A DNA stretch of 64,000 nucleotides from Listeria cossartiae subsp. cayugensis. Lineage in GTDB: Bacteria; Bacillota; Bacilli; Lactobacillales; Listeriaceae. Shown here piece after piece: positions 54,289-64,000 of this stretch. The stretch spans positions 310,001 through 374,000 of the forward strand of contig NZ_JAARZC010000002.1 in the NCBI RefSeq assembly GCF_014229095.1. Direction: 5' to 3'. The stretch's first letter is position 1, and the number at the start of each line of letters is the position of its first letter. A program made the position numbers and the translations under genes. The notes below the pieces were generated by a model. The model saw nothing but the letters and a program-made list of their open reading frames with translations. It searched no databases and was not told the origin of the DNA.

Positions 54289-55599
54289 ATGGCAAAACCA
54301 GTTGTAGCGATTGTCGGACGTCCAAACGTAGGCAAATCGACTATTTTTAACAGAATCGTTGGTGAACGTGTTTCCATAGTGGAAGATGTTCCCGGTGTGA
54401 CACGTGACCGCATATATAATTCAGCGGAATGGCTTGGAAAAGAATTTAACATTATTGATACAGGTGGTATTGATCTTTCCGATGAACCATTCTTAGAGCA
54501 AATTCGCGCACAAGCGGAAATCGCAATTGATGAAGCAGACGTAATTATTTTTATTACCAATGGTCGTGAAGGGGTTACCGATGCAGACGAACAAGTAGCA
54601 AAAATTCTTTACCGGTCTAATAAACCAATTGTTTTAGCGATTAATAAAGTAGATAACCCAGAAATGCGTGATCAGATTTATGACTTTTACGCGCTTGGGT
54701 TTGGTGAGCCGTATCCAATTTCTGGTTCGCATGGTTTAGGGCTTGGCGATATGCTTGATGCTGTTCGTGCTCATTTTCCAAAAGAAGAAGAGGAAGAGTA
54801 TCCAGATGATACAGTGAAATTCAGTTTGATTGGTCGACCAAATGTTGGGAAATCTTCCATTCTAAATGCACTGCTTGGAGAAGACCGTGTGATTGTTTCA
54901 GATATTGCTGGAACGACACGTGATGCCATTGATACAACTTATACATTCGACGGCCAAGATTATGTCATGATTGATACTGCCGGAATGAGAAAACGTGGGA
55001 AAGTGTATGAAAGCACAGAGAAATATAGTGTTTTACGTGCAATGAGAGCCATTGAACGCTCTGACGTTGTTCTTGTGGTTATCAACGCAGAAGAAGGCAT
55101 TCGTGAGCAAGATAAACGAATTGCTGGATATGCGCATGATGCCGGACGTGCGATTATTATCGTTGTAAACAAATGGGATGCAATTAGTAAAGATGAAAAA
55201 ACAATTAACGTATGGACAGAAGATATTCGGGAGCAATTCCAATTCTTGAGCTATGCACCAATTGTCTATGTATCTGCTAAAACAAAACAACGCTTAAATA
55301 ACTTATTCCCACTCATTAACCAAGTAAGCGACAACCATTCATTACGTGTACAATCAAGTATGCTAAATGATGTTATTAGTGATGCGGTTGCAATGAACCC
55401 GTCACCAATGGACAAAGGTAAGCGACTTAAAATCTTCTATACAACACAAGTGGCCGTTAAACCACCGACATTTGTTGTATTTGTTAATGATCCAGAACTA
55501 ATGCATTTCTCTTATGAACGTTTCTTAGAAAACCGGATTAGAGAAGCATTTCCGTTTGAGGGTACGCCAATTCGAGTAATTGCTCGTAAGCGTAAGTAA
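54289..55599 (+). CDS. der: Ribosome biogenesis GTPase Der (EngA)
   Basis: A 436-residue double GTPase needed for 50S assembly. Two P-loops, [12 protein letters not shown] (residues 9-20) and [12 protein letters not shown] (about 183-194), each with DTGG/DTAG switch motifs and NKVD/NKWD. A C-terminal KH-like domain ends [11 protein letters not shown]-like ([20 protein letters not shown]). AAAGAAGGTG precedes the start. Confidence 0.96.
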   Translation: MAKPVVAIVGRPNVGKSTIFNRIVGERVSIVEDVPGVTRDRIYNSAEWLGKEFNIIDTGGIDLSDEPFLEQIRAQAEIAIDEADVIIFITNGREGVTDADEQVAKILYRSNKPIVLAINKVDNPEMRDQIYDFYALGFGEPYPISGSHGLGLGDMLDAVRAHFPKEEEEEYPDDTVKFSLIGRPNVGKSSILNALLGEDRVIVSDIAGTTRDAIDTTYTFDGQDYVMIDTAGMRKRGKVYESTEKYSVLRAMRAIERSDVVLVVINAEEGIREQDKRIAGYAHDAGRAIIIVVNKWDAISKDEKTINVWTEDIREQFQFLSYAPIVYVSAKTKQRLNNLFPLINQVSDNHSLRVQSSMLNDVISDAVAMNPSPMDKGKRLKIFYTTQVAVKPPTFVVFVNDPELMHFSYERFLENRIREAFPFEGTPIRVIARKRK

Positions 55600-55621
55600 A
55601 GTTTTCGGGAGGAAAAATATA

Positions 55622-56638
55622 ATGACACAGAAAAAAGTAGCTATTCTTGGCGCTGGAAGTTGGGGAACAGGTCTTGCACTTGTCCTAGCCGATAATAATC
55701 ATAAACCAGTTATTTGGGGAAACTTAGATAAAATTGTGAATGAAATTAACGAATCGCACACGAATAGTCACTATTTGCCAGATATTATTTTACCAACTGA
55801 GGTAAAAGCGACATTGTCACTTGATGAAGCGATTGATGGTGCAGAAATTGTCGTGATTGCTATTCCAACAAATGCGATGCGTATCGTTTGTAAGCAGCTG
55901 AATGAAGCGTTGAAAGAACCGACTATTTTAGTACATGTAAGTAAAGGTATTGAACCTGAAACAAATCTTAGAATGTCCGAAGTGATTGAAGAAGAAGTAG
56001 ATGCAGCAAAACGCAAAGCACTTGTTGTTCTTTCTGGACCAAGTCATGCGGAAGAAGTGGCGCTTCGTCATCCAACAACACTATGTGCGAGCTGTAAAGA
56101 TTTAACGGCGGCAGAAATCGTTCAAGATCGTTTTATCAATAACAACTTACGTATTTATACGAATGATGATGTGATTGGTGCGGAAATTGGTGGCGCGCTG
56201 AAAAACATTATTGCACTAGGCGCAGGAATCTCTGACGGCCTTGGTTACGGCGATAATGCGAAAGCTGCACTAATGACTCGCGGAATGGCAGAAATCACTC
56301 GTCTCGGCGTTGCTGTGGGCTCTAACCCGCAAACCTTCTACGGGTTAACTGGTATTGGTGACTTAATTGTTACTTGTACGAGTGTGCATTCACGTAATTG
56401 GCGCGCTGGTAACATGCTTGGTAAAGGCGAGAATTTAGATGAAGTATTAGAAAAAATGGGTATGGTCGTGGAAGGTGTTCGAACAGCCAAAGCAGTACAT
56501 GGTTGGGCGAAAAAACTAGATATTGATATGCCAATTACCGAATCGATTTACGCGATTTTATTTGAAAATAAAGATGCTCGTGAAGCAGTTGATTTATTAA
56601 TGGGTCGTAAAAAGAAAATCGAAAAAGAATCGTTTTAA
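55622..56638 (+). CDS. gpsA: Glycerol-3-phosphate dehydrogenase [NAD(P)+]
   Basis: A 338-residue enzyme making sn-glycerol 3-phosphate for phospholipids. NAD motif [15 protein letters not shown] at residues 7-21, catalytic Lys in [26 protein letters not shown] fixes the ATG at 55622; the frame is open 14 codons into der. Der and gpsA are linked as in Bacillus. Confidence 0.96.
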   Translation: MTQKKVAILGAGSWGTGLALVLADNNHKPVIWGNLDKIVNEINESHTNSHYLPDIILPTEVKATLSLDEAIDGAEIVVIAIPTNAMRIVCKQLNEALKEPTILVHVSKGIEPETNLRMSEVIEEEVDAAKRKALVVLSGPSHAEEVALRHPTTLCASCKDLTAAEIVQDRFINNNLRIYTNDDVIGAEIGGALKNIIALGAGISDGLGYGDNAKAALMTRGMAEITRLGVAVGSNPQTFYGLTGIGDLIVTCTSVHSRNWRAGNMLGKGENLDEVLEKMGMVVEGVRTAKAVHGWAKKLDIDMPITESIYAILFENKDAREAVDLLMGRKKKIEKESF

Positions 56639-56640
56639 TA

Positions 56641-56683
56641 GAAAGAGTCAAGATAGGCTACTCGCTTATTTTGGCTCTTTTTT
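56641..56683 (+). terminator. gpsA terminator
   Basis: AAAGAGTCAA...TTGGCTCTTT hairpin with seven T. Confidence 0.85.
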
Positions 56684-56740
56684 TGTGAAATATGCTAAAA
56701 TGAAGCAGAAGAGCCAAATAATACAAAGTAGGTGGAAAAT

Positions 56741-57721
56741 ATGGAAGTTACTCGTACAGATAAAGCCGTAACATTAACGTGGGAAAAAGAAGAAGTCAGC
56801 GCAGGAACAGAGGTTTTTGTAAGCAGTAGTCCTAGCCTAGAAACAACAAGTGAGCCTGTTTTTAAGGTGACCAGTGAGGTCAATCACTTTACTTATGATA
56901 CAAAGGATATTCCTGTGTATTTCTTGTTACAGGCGCCAAACGGAGACAAGACAGTTGTTTCAGAACGGATTTTACCACTCAAAAGTGTCTTTAATTTTCG
57001 CGATATGGGCGGTTACGAGTCCAAAAATGGTAAACATGTGAAATGGGGCAAGTTGTATCGTTCTTCTAATTTAGTAAATATTAACGAAGCGGATGCAGCA
57101 TTGCTTCAAAAATTACATATTAAATGGATTTGTGACTTGCGCAGTAGTTCGGAAGTAAAAGCGCAACCTACGCCGGCAATTGAAGGGGTACTAAATAAGC
57201 ATATTCCAATTGGTACAGCCAAAAATGAAGAAACTAAGCTACCAGTTACAGACGACAAAACTATTTATGAGCCGCTCATGGGCGAAAGTTATCGTGTATT
57301 CGTTCAATCGGTTGAAGGTTTTAAAGAAATTTTTACAGAAGTTTTAGAAGATGCGAAAGCGGGACTTCCATTCGTATTTCATTGCACCGCAGGAAAAGAC
57401 CGTACAGGCGTCTTAGGAGCATTATTATTAACATTGCTAGATGTGCCAGAAAAAACGATTTTCGACGATTATGCCATCACTAATCGCTATCAGGATGACA
57501 TTTTACAAGAAATGGGTGGAATTGTGGCACTGTTTTCGAATGGAGCTGAAAAAATCGACTTAGAAACATTCCGTCCAATGGCAGAAGCGCGTCCAGAGTA
57601 TTTGGAAATTGCTTTTGATGAAATGAAGAAACAATATGGTTCTGTAGCGAATTATTTAGAAAAAGGAATTGGAATTACTGCGGCAGAAAAAGCAGCGTTC
57701 CAGAAAGAAATGTTAGAATAA
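56741..57721 (+). CDS. Tyrosine/lipid phosphatase (CX5R, LipA-like family)
   Basis: A 326-residue protein. The first ~80 residues form a beta-rich domain resembling fibronectin-like modules (TLTWEKEEVSAGTEVFVSSS). The rest is a Tyr_phosphatase3 domain with NFRDMGGYESKNGKHVKWGK and the P-loop HCTAGKDRTG, catalytic Cys215. No signal peptide, so cytosolic. Related listerial phosphatases (LipA) act on phosphotyrosine and phosphoinositides. Substrates of this one are not known from sequence. ATG 56741 fits AGGTGG; a GTG nine bases upstream overlaps it. It occupies the place held by spoIVA in Bacillus. Confidence 0.85.
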   Translation: MEVTRTDKAVTLTWEKEEVSAGTEVFVSSSPSLETTSEPVFKVTSEVNHFTYDTKDIPVYFLLQAPNGDKTVVSERILPLKSVFNFRDMGGYESKNGKHVKWGKLYRSSNLVNINEADAALLQKLHIKWICDLRSSSEVKAQPTPAIEGVLNKHIPIGTAKNEETKLPVTDDKTIYEPLMGESYRVFVQSVEGFKEIFTEVLEDAKAGLPFVFHCTAGKDRTGVLGALLLTLLDVPEKTIFDDYAITNRYQDDILQEMGGIVALFSNGAEKIDLETFRPMAEARPEYLEIAFDEMKKQYGSVANYLEKGIGITAAEKAAFQKEMLE

Positions 57722-58123
57722 AACTAGGCTCAGAAACCTAGAGTTTTCAGGTAATAGCCACAAATTTACACATATTTTTATGAAAAAAGAACTATTTTAG
57801 CTGATTGTAGTGGTATCGCTTGCTATTCTAAGGCTTCCAAGTTAGTATTATGGATAACAGGTTGATACTATCACGTTTTCAAGCATTTAAAGAAAAAAGT
57901 TTGTGATTGAAAATGTTAAGAAACGGTGTCAGTTTGGCATTATTCCTTGCAGTTGTAAGGATTATGTGATAATCTTTTATCAGAATTACTGTTAAGGCTT
58001 GTAGTTAAGCCATTTCAGTCATGATTCTCCTTAAATTTCCAAGTTTTTGGAAAAAAAGAGAAATACAGGTATCATCTAGTGCCTGCTTATTTTGTAGTAT
58101 TCTGTGAAGGAGGTGAAAACACA
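57722..58123 (+). other. Intergenic leader region of hup
   Basis: About 400 bases with no gene. No clear terminator for the phosphatase gene was found. It holds the hup promoter and an approximately 140-base leader, in which TGATAA/TTATCA forms a small inverted repeat near the promoter's -10. Confidence 0.5.
57947..57975 (+). promoter_or_regulatory. hup promoter
   Basis: TTGCAG, a 17-base spacer and TAATCT with an extended TGa. It leaves a leader of about 140 bases. Confidence 0.65.
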
Positions 58124-58399
58124 ATGGCAAATAAAACTGATTTAGTAAATAGCGTAGCTGAACTAGCTGATCTTTCTAAAAAAGACGCAGCGAAAGCAGT
58201 TGAAGCTGTATTCGAAACTATTCAAACTTCTTTATCTAAAGGTGAAAAAGTTCAATTAATCGGATTTGGTAACTTTGAAGTACGTGAACGTGCTGCCCGT
58301 AAAGGCCGTAACCCTCGTACTAAAGAAGAAATCGACATCCCTGCAAGTAAAGTACCAGCTTTCAAACCTGGTAAAGCGCTTAAAGAAGCTGTTAAATAA
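58124..58399 (+). CDS. hup: DNA-binding protein HU
   Basis: A 91-residue histone-like dimer that bends and compacts DNA. It begins [20 protein letters not shown] and has the HU signature [30 protein letters not shown] is an exceptionally strong ribosome binding site at 13-9 bases before the ATG, as expected for one of the most abundant proteins. The longer frame upstream is not coding. Confidence 0.97.
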   Translation: MANKTDLVNSVAELADLSKKDAAKAVEAVFETIQTSLSKGEKVQLIGFGNFEVRERAARKGRNPRTKEEIDIPASKVPAFKPGKALKEAVK

Positions 58400-58425
58400 G
58401 CTACATAGACTTTTAAGCACTAACT

Positions 58426-58469
58426 CTAGTCTGGCCTTAATTTTATAATTAAGCTAGGCTAGTTTTTTT
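58426..58469 (+). terminator. hup terminator
   Basis: CTAGTCTGGCCTTAAT/ATTAAGCTAGGCTAG imperfect hairpin, then seven T. Confidence 0.85.
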
Positions 58470-58570
58470 ATGTCCATTTTTAGTGGTTTTCTGTTTTAGA
58501 AATAGGGAATATAATTACGAAAGCAAAAAAACCCTATTATTATCACTAATTCAAGCAAATTAAATTTACC

Positions 58571-58598
58571 TTGAAGTTCGGCTGTGTTAAGATATACA
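58571..58598 (+). promoter_or_regulatory. folE promoter
   Basis: TTGAAG, a 16-base spacer and TATACA. A second TATAAT lies ten bases downstream with no -35. Confidence 0.55.
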
Positions 58599-58633
58599 AG
58601 GTATATAATGCTAAAAAGATAGGGGAATTAAGG

Positions 58634-59203
58634 ATGGAGCAAATAGACAAACAAAAGATTGCTGACGCGGTAAAAGTTATTTTAGAAGCAGTAGGAGAAA
58701 ATCCAGAACGTGAAGGACTGATTGATACACCAATGCGAGTAGCTCGTATGTATGAAGAAGTATTTTCTGGACTTAAAAAAGATCCTTCTGTTCATTTCGA
58801 TACCATTTTTGAAGAACAACATGAAGAATTAGTGCTTGTGAAAGACATTCGTTTTTCGTCTATGTGTGAACATCATCTTGTCCCTTTTTTCGGAGTAGCT
58901 CACGTTGCGTACTTACCACAAAATGGAAGAGTTGCTGGACTTAGCAAACTTGCGCGTGTGGTAGATGATGTGAGTCGTCGTCCACAACTGCAAGAACGCA
59001 TTACAACGAATGTTGCAGAGATTATGATGGACAAACTAAAACCACTTGGTGTGATGGTCATCATGGAAGCAGAGCATATGTGCATGACAATCCGCGGTGT
59101 CAATAAACCAGGAACAAAAACAATTACAAGTGCTGTTCGTGGCGCTTTTAAAAATGACGATAAGCTTAGAAGTGAAGTTTTGGCTTTAATTAAGCATAAT
59201 TAA
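58634..59203 (+). CDS. folE: GTP cyclohydrolase I
   Basis: A 189-residue enzyme, first step of folate synthesis (GTP to dihydroneopterin triphosphate). Zinc ligands in [11 protein letters not shown] and the distal HMCMTIRGV. The start follows AAGG close to the ATG. In Bacillus the gene is mtrA, followed by mtrB (TRAP); here hepS follows directly. Confidence 0.94.
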   Translation: MEQIDKQKIADAVKVILEAVGENPEREGLIDTPMRVARMYEEVFSGLKKDPSVHFDTIFEEQHEELVLVKDIRFSSMCEHHLVPFFGVAHVAYLPQNGRVAGLSKLARVVDDVSRRPQLQERITTNVAEIMMDKLKPLGVMVIMEAEHMCMTIRGVNKPGTKTITSAVRGAFKNDDKLRSEVLALIKHN

Positions 59204-59213
59204 ATATCCTTTA

Positions 59214-59222
59214 TGGTATAAT
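59214..59222 (+). promoter_or_regulatory. Possible internal promoter before hepS
   Basis: TGGTATAAT, an extended -10 without a recognisable -35. Confidence 0.45.
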
Positions 59223-59261
59223 TTATTTTACGTAATAAGGAGATTCAAAGGGGATTGTTAA

Positions 59262-60029
59262 ATGACTTATCAGGCAAGAGAGGCTGGGCTAAAGGAAGTG
59301 GAGCAGTTGGTACATGAGCAAGCAGTCTATCAGTATTTACAAGAGAATAATGAAGGCGGGCAAATGGACAAAGATCAAATGCTATTTCTTCATGAAGCAA
59401 TTTCTGGCTCTGATTTGACTGATGCTTCTGCATATCGCGTCGTTAGTGCAACGCTGTACATGATTTTAGCGCATGATACACATGAAAAAATCGATGAGCC
59501 GGGTGATGTTGTAAAGCTGACTCGCAAAGAGCAAGAGCTGACGGTTCTAGCTGGAGATTTTTATAGTGCTCTCTATTATCGCACGCTTGCTGAATTAGAA
59601 ATGATTCCACTACTGCGGGCTTTGCAAAGTGGTGTACAAGAAACAAATACAGCAAAAACCAATATTTACCAATTACATGTAGCGACAGATGAAGAATATT
59701 TATCTCAGCTTACTATGACGAATGCGGCGATTTTTGCCAAGTTTGCGAAGTACTTTATGAAAGATGAAACTTTTATCGCGCTTGGTTGCCAGTTCTTTTT
59801 GCTTAAAAGACTTCAAATGGAACTTGCTACTTACAAGGAAATTGGTGCGTCTAGATTGAAGCGGGCGTTTGACCATGGTTATTTTGCGAAAGAAGCTGTA
59901 ACGAATTTTGAAAGTTGGCTAGTAGCGATTATTCGTGATGTGAAAAGTGAAGTGGAACGACTAAAAGAGGAGTCTGAACCGCTTTCTAATATACTGGAAA
60001 AAAGAATCATCGAAGTTCTTAACGACTGA
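59262..60029 (+). CDS. hepS: Heptaprenyl diphosphate synthase component I
   Basis: A 255-residue noncatalytic subunit that partners HepT to make the C35 side chain of menaquinone-7. HepS proteins diverge strongly. The identity rests on length, the internal SDLTDASAYRVVSATLYMIL helix pattern and position before menG and hepT. The start follows AAAGGGG. Confidence 0.85.
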   Translation: MTYQAREAGLKEVEQLVHEQAVYQYLQENNEGGQMDKDQMLFLHEAISGSDLTDASAYRVVSATLYMILAHDTHEKIDEPGDVVKLTRKEQELTVLAGDFYSALYYRTLAELEMIPLLRALQSGVQETNTAKTNIYQLHVATDEEYLSQLTMTNAAIFAKFAKYFMKDETFIALGCQFFLLKRLQMELATYKEIGASRLKRAFDHGYFAKEAVTNFESWLVAIIRDVKSEVERLKEESEPLSNILEKRIIEVLND

Positions 60030-60051
60030 TAAATAGAAGGAGATTCGGGAT

Positions 60052-60765
60052 ATGACGGAAACTAAAGAAGAAAAAGTACATAAAGTATTTGAGAAAATTT
60101 CCCCCAGTTATGACCGAATGAATAGTGTAATTAGTTTTAAACTACATGTGAAATGGCGCAAAGAAACAATGAAGCTAATGCGTGTTCAAAAAGGGACGAA
60201 TGTTCTGGATGTTTGCTGTGGAACGGCAGATTGGTCGATTATGATGGCGGAAGAAATTGGCCCAGAAGGTCATGTGACTGGACTTGATTTTAGTGAAAAT
60301 ATGCTGAAAGTTGGTCGCGAGAAAGTAGCTGAAGCGGATTTGCACAATGTGGAACTTATTCACGGGAACGCAATGGAATTACCTTTTCCGGATAATAGTT
60401 TTGATTATGTGACGATTGGTTTTGGGCTTCGAAATGTACCGGATTATATGCAAGTGCTTCGGGAAATGTACCGTGTGTTAAAACCGGGCGGACAGCTTGC
60501 GTGTATCGATACGTCGCAACCAAATATTCCCGGATGGAAACAAGTATTTAATGCGTATTTCCGTTACGTGATGCCTGTTTTCGGGAAGTTTTTTGCGAAA
60601 AGTTATAAAGAATATAGCTGGTTACAGGAATCAACGCGTGAGTTTCCAGGAATGGCTAGACTTGCGGAAATGTTTCAAGAAGCCGGATTTTCATACGTAA
60701 GATATATTTCACACAGTGGCGGCGCGAGTGCAACCCACTTTGGATTTAAAAAGAAGGAACAATAA
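60052..60765 (+). CDS. menG: Demethylmenaquinone methyltransferase
   Basis: A 237-residue SAM-dependent C-methyltransferase (UbiE/MenG/Coq5) for the last step of menaquinone synthesis. SAM motif I is [16 protein letters not shown]. The signature [15 protein letters not shown] and a C-terminal [11 protein letters not shown]. It lies between the two heptaprenyl synthase genes, uniting side-chain and ring steps. Confidence 0.95.
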   Translation: MTETKEEKVHKVFEKISPSYDRMNSVISFKLHVKWRKETMKLMRVQKGTNVLDVCCGTADWSIMMAEEIGPEGHVTGLDFSENMLKVGREKVAEADLHNVELIHGNAMELPFPDNSFDYVTIGFGLRNVPDYMQVLREMYRVLKPGGQLACIDTSQPNIPGWKQVFNAYFRYVMPVFGKFFAKSYKEYSWLQESTREFPGMARLAEMFQEAGFSYVRYISHSGGASATHFGFKKKEQ

Positions 60766-60775
60766 GGTGGCAAGC

Positions 60776-61741
60776 ATGAAACTTAACTTTTTATATGCAA
60801 ATATGCAAAAAGACATTGACTCAGTGGAAAAAGAACTTAAAAAAGCTCTTTCTGGCGCAGCTGCTGAAACGACTTCGGATGCGGCACTTCATTTGCTAGA
60901 AGCAGGCGGAAAGCGAATTAGACCGATGTTCGTTTGTTTGTCTGCCAGACTTGCTTCGGATGCGGATTTTGATGCAGTGAAAAATGCAAGTGTAGCAATT
61001 GAATTAATCCACATGGCATCGATTGTGCATGATGATGTGGTCGATGATGCTGATTTAAGACGTGGACGCGAGACAATTAAATCGAAGTGGGGCAACCATA
61101 TTGCGATGTATACCGGCGACTTTTTGTTTGCCAAGTCACTGGAGTATATGACGGAAATTAAAGACGTTGCCGCGCATAAAATGTTATCACATGTTACCGT
61201 AGAACTTTCTACTGGTGAAATCGAACAGTTAAAAGATAAATACAATTTTGATCAAAGTGTACGTAATTATTTGCGTCGTATTAAACGAAAAACAGCCTTA
61301 CTTATTGCAGCTAGTTGTGGACTTGGTGGCGTTGTTTCTGGTCAAAGTGAAGCAGATTATCAGAAGTTATATCGTTTTGGTTATTATGTTGGTATGGCGT
61401 TTCAAATTAAGGACGATGTACTTGATTTTGTTGGCACAGAAAAAGAACTCGGTAAACCAGCTGGAGAAGATTTAAGACAAGGAAATGTGACATTGCCAGT
61501 ATTTTTCGCAATGCAAGATCCTTTTCTAAAAAAACGGATCAGCCAAGTTACAGAGGAAACGCCAGCAGAAGAAATTGCCGTTTTAGTGGAAGCTGTCAAG
61601 AAAGCCGGGGCAAAACAGGCCGAAGATATCGCCACAGCTTACTTAAAAAAAGCAGTAGCAATACTCGATTCGTTACCGCAAGTGCCTGAATTGAAACCAC
61701 TGAAGCAAATCGTTCGTGTTTTAGATAAAAGAAATTATTAA
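60776..61741 (+). CDS. hepT: Heptaprenyl diphosphate synthase component II
   Basis: A 321-residue catalytic trans-prenyltransferase. First Asp-rich motif IVHDDVVDDADLRRG, second FQIKDDVLDFVG. AAGGTGG sets the ATG at 60776; a frame that starts inside menG is longer but not the gene. Works with HepS on farnesyl diphosphate and IPP. Confidence 0.95.
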   Translation: MKLNFLYANMQKDIDSVEKELKKALSGAAAETTSDAALHLLEAGGKRIRPMFVCLSARLASDADFDAVKNASVAIELIHMASIVHDDVVDDADLRRGRETIKSKWGNHIAMYTGDFLFAKSLEYMTEIKDVAAHKMLSHVTVELSTGEIEQLKDKYNFDQSVRNYLRRIKRKTALLIAASCGLGGVVSGQSEADYQKLYRFGYYVGMAFQIKDDVLDFVGTEKELGKPAGEDLRQGNVTLPVFFAMQDPFLKKRISQVTEETPAEEIAVLVEAVKKAGAKQAEDIATAYLKKAVAILDSLPQVPELKPLKQIVRVLDKRNY

Positions 61742-61759
61742 CGTGAGGGAGGATTCTTT

Positions 61760-62203
61760 ATGGAACAAACTTATGTAATGGTTAAACCGGATGGCGTGGA
61801 ACGAGGACTTATTGGTGAAATTGTAGCAAGAATAGAGAAAAAAGGCTTGAAACTTGTTGCTGGAAAATTAATGCAAATTGACCGCGAACTAGCAGAAAAA
61901 CATTATGCGGAACATATCGGAAAACCTTTTTTCGAGGATTTAATTGGCTTTATCACTTCTGGCCCTGTATTTGCGATGGTGTTAGAAGGTGACGGGGCGA
62001 TTACAACTGCGCGCCGAATGATGGGGAAAACGAATCCTTTAGAAGCGGATCCTGGAACTATTCGCGCGGATTATGCGATACATACTAATCGAAATGTGAT
62101 TCATGGTTCAGATAGCCCAGAAAGTGCAAAACGCGAAATTCAATTGTTTTTTGCACCCCATGAAATTTTAAGTTATCAAAAAGCTGTCGACACTTGGATT
62201 TAA
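61760..62203 (+). CDS. ndk: Nucleoside diphosphate kinase
   Basis: A 147-residue enzyme. The phosphohistidine is His115 in [10 protein letters not shown]-terminal [18 protein letters not shown] is conserved. GGGAGG precedes the ATG. Followed by a terminator, so it ends the folE-hepS-menG-hepT-ndk transcript. Confidence 0.96.
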   Translation: MEQTYVMVKPDGVERGLIGEIVARIEKKGLKLVAGKLMQIDRELAEKHYAEHIGKPFFEDLIGFITSGPVFAMVLEGDGAITTARRMMGKTNPLEADPGTIRADYAIHTNRNVIHGSDSPESAKREIQLFFAPHEILSYQKAVDTWI

Positions 62204-62211
62204 CATAGCTC

Positions 62212-62240
62212 AGAGTTTAGGGAAACCTAGGCTCTTTTTT
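62212..62240 (+). terminator. ndk terminator
   Basis: AGAGTTTAGG/CCTAGGCTCT with a GAAA loop and six T. Confidence 0.85.
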
Positions 62241-62300
62241 CATATAGAAATTACCATTTCATGCGGTTTTTTGATAAGATGAAAGAATGAAACTAAAGTA

Positions 62301-62329
62301 TTGTGTTCTCGCTTGGCATATGTTAAGAT
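62301..62329 (+). promoter_or_regulatory. aroC promoter
   Basis: TTGTGT, a 17-base spacer and TAAGAT with an extended TGt. Confidence 0.65.
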
Positions 62330-62407
62330 ATTACACATATACTTTAAAGCGCTAAAATATAAACGCTAGAAATACCTAGCTGAAATAGAAAAAGGAGAGA
62401 TGAGCAG

Positions 62408-63574
62408 ATGAGATACTTAACGGCAGGAGAATCACACGGACCGGGGCTTACAACAATTATTGAAGGGTTACCAGCAGGAATGCCTCTACTTGCAGAAGAC
62501 GTAAATAAAGAACTAAAAAGAAGACAAGGTGGACATGGTCGAGGAGCGCGTATGCGTATCGAAAAAGACCAAGTACAAATCACGGCAGGAATTCGTCATG
62601 GTAAAACATTAGGCGCACCGGTTGCGATGTTTGTTGAAAATAAAGACTGGAAACATTGGGAAACGGTAATGAGCATTGAACCAGTTCCTGAAAAAAATGA
62701 AAAATCTCGTCGCGTATCTCGTCCGCGTCCAGGACATGCGGATTTAGTTGGTGGCATGAAATATGGTCATAACGATATGCGTAACGTACTAGAACGTTCT
62801 AGCGCGCGTGAAACGACTGTCCGCGTGGCAGCAGGAGCAGTAGCGAAAAAACTATTACATGAACTTGGCATTGAAGTTGCCGGACATGTACTTGAAATTG
62901 GCGGGACTCGTGCGAATTTAACACGTGATTACGCGGTTGCAGAAATCCAAGAAACATCCGAAGCTTCCCCAGTTCGTTGTTTAGATGGCGTGGCTGCAGA
63001 AGAAATGATGCAAAAAATTGATGACGCGAAGAAAAATGGCGACACAATTGGTGGAATTGTTGAAGTTGTTGTTGGCGGTGTGCCAGCTGGACTTGGTAGC
63101 TACGTACAATGGGACAAAAAATTAGATGCGAAAATTGCTCGCGCGATTGTAAGTATCAACGCATTTAAAGGCGCTGAATTCGGTGTCGGTTTTGAAGCTG
63201 CTAGAAAACCTGGTAGCGAAGTGATGGATGAGATTTTATGGAGTAAAGAAGATGGCTACACTAGACGTACAAACAATCTAGGTGGATTTGAAGGCGGAAT
63301 GACCAATGGCATGCCAATCGTTGTTCGCGGCGTAATGAAGCCAATCCCAACCTTATACAAACCACTTCAAAGTGTGGATATTGATTCTAAAGAAACATTT
63401 AATGCCAGTGTAGAACGTTCCGATAGTTGTGCAGTACCTGCTGCAAGCGTAGTAGCTGAAGCTGTTGTCGCTTGGGAAGTTGCTGTCGCTGTTTTAGAAA
63501 AATTTGATGGTGATCGTTTTGATACGCTTAAAAAACATGTGGAGGAACACCGAAACTTAACGAAGGAGTTTTAA
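62408..63574 (+). CDS. aroC: Chorismate synthase
   Basis: A 388-residue FMN-dependent enzyme, the last step of the shikimate pathway. [18 protein letters not shown] (residues 6-23), [14 protein letters not shown] and [19 protein letters not shown] are the three family signatures. AAAGGAGAG leads the ATG. Bacillus names it aroF. It is followed two bases later by aroB. Confidence 0.96.
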   Translation: MRYLTAGESHGPGLTTIIEGLPAGMPLLAEDVNKELKRRQGGHGRGARMRIEKDQVQITAGIRHGKTLGAPVAMFVENKDWKHWETVMSIEPVPEKNEKSRRVSRPRPGHADLVGGMKYGHNDMRNVLERSSARETTVRVAAGAVAKKLLHELGIEVAGHVLEIGGTRANLTRDYAVAEIQETSEASPVRCLDGVAAEEMMQKIDDAKKNGDTIGGIVEVVVGGVPAGLGSYVQWDKKLDAKIARAIVSINAFKGAEFGVGFEAARKPGSEVMDEILWSKEDGYTRRTNNLGGFEGGMTNGMPIVVRGVMKPIPTLYKPLQSVDIDSKETFNASVERSDSCAVPAASVVAEAVVAWEVAVAVLEKFDGDRFDTLKKHVEEHRNLTKEF

Positions 63575-63576
63575 AC

Positions 63577-64000
63577 ATGCCAGAAATTACAGTCCGTGCT
63601 AAAAGTAAAACATATCCAGTATATATTAATGAATTCGCACTTGAAGACGTTCGGGAAAAATGGACAGAGAGCCTAGCTAAGTTTTCTCACGTGTTTGTCT
63701 TAACGGATGGACACGTGGCGGAACTTCATAAAGCGAAACTTGATGCGGTTCTCGCTGACTTACCTGTAGTCACTTATTATGTGGCACCAAACGGGGAAGA
63801 AGCAAAAACGTTCCGTGTGTACGAAGACGTGATGACAAAAATGATTGAAACAGGACTTGATCGTAAAGCCGTTTTAATTGCATTTGGTGGAGGCGTTATT
63901 GGTGATCTAGGCGGTTTTGTCGCTGCTACCTATATGAGAGGGATTCCGTTTTATCAGGTTCCTACAACGGTTCTTGCGCATGATAGTGCAGTTGGTGGTA
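63577..64000 (+). CDS. aroB: 3-dehydroquinate synthase (N-terminal part)
   Basis: The first 141 codons run off the window. GGGVIGDLGGFVAATYMRG and the VPTTVLAHDSAVGG stretch are the NAD- and substrate-binding motifs of 3-dehydroquinate synthase. AAGGAG in the aroC tail is the ribosome binding site, eight bases before the ATG. The usual protein has about 360 residues. Confidence 0.93.
   Translation, partial: MPEITVRAKSKTYPVYINEFALEDVREKWTESLAKFSHVFVLTDGHVAELHKAKLDAVLADLPVVTYYVAPNGEEAKTFRVYEDVMTKMIETGLDRKAVLIAFGGGVIGDLGGFVAATYMRGIPFYQVPTTVLAHDSAVGG

Overview
The window is a low-GC Firmicutes chromosome segment that I read as Listeria, most probably L. monocytogenes or a close sister species. 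The evidence is the gene order (deo cluster, alsD, ilv-leu, zwf, rnz, dinB, telA, fhu, fur-xerD-deoB-punA, lysA-scpAB-rluB-resDE, ribU, recS, cmk-rpsA-der-gpsA, hup-folE-hepS-menG-hepT-ndk-aroC-aroB), strong GGAGG-type ribosome binding sites, and 'Bacillus without sporulation' synteny: resABC, spoIVA and mtrB are absent from the places they hold in Bacillus subtilis. No rRNA, tRNA, insertion sequence, prophage or CRISPR array was seen. Species calls and synteny comparisons come from memory, not a search.

Layout. Positions 1-760 hold the tail of a sugar-PTS operon (SIS-domain deglycase-like protein and a mannose-family EIIA). Positions 850-5090 hold deoxyribonucleoside catabolism (DeoR, DeoC, a LacI-family regulator and pyrimidine-nucleoside phosphorylase, the last behind a promoter with a perfect cre site and a second palindromic operator). 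alsD follows on the minus strand. Positions 6000-17440 are the nine-gene minus-strand branched-chain amino acid operon ilvD-ilvB-ilvN-ilvC-leuA-leuB-leuC-leuD-ilvA, preceded by a ribosome-mediated attenuator with a 13-codon leader peptide rich in Ile, Leu and Val. Positions 17.7-26.8 kb hold housekeeping and stress genes (GNAT, DUF6884, yueI, zwf, rnz, an SDR, SOS-controlled dinB, telA/xpaC, Nudix hydrolase).

Positions 26.8-27.7 kb are the only stretch that looks accessory. It has a 72-residue orphan, an overlapping micro-ORF, and an unlisted 31-residue holin-like toxin gene facing a small RNA across a shared bidirectional terminator, which is the organisation of a type I toxin-antitoxin module. 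A self-regulated ABC-2 exporter with its TetR repressor and two identical-type operators follows (27.8-30.2 kb).

Positions 30.2-36.0 kb are an iron block: ferredoxin-NADP reductase, fhuC, then divergent fhuD and fhuBG, all behind Fur boxes, and fur itself behind a perfect PerR box. From 36.1 kb to the end the genes are core: recombination, nucleoside salvage, lysine synthesis, chromosome condensation, ResDE signalling, an FMN riboswitch with the riboflavin transporter ribU, a RecQ-type helicase, ribosomal S1-type protein, the GTPase Der, HU, folate, menaquinone/heptaprenyl synthesis, and chorismate synthesis. aroB is cut by the window end.

The most useful additions beyond long ORFs are the toxin/antisense-RNA module, a 45-residue two-segment membrane peptide downstream of yueI, the ilv attenuator, and the mapped operators for Fur, PerR, LexA, CcpA and TetR.
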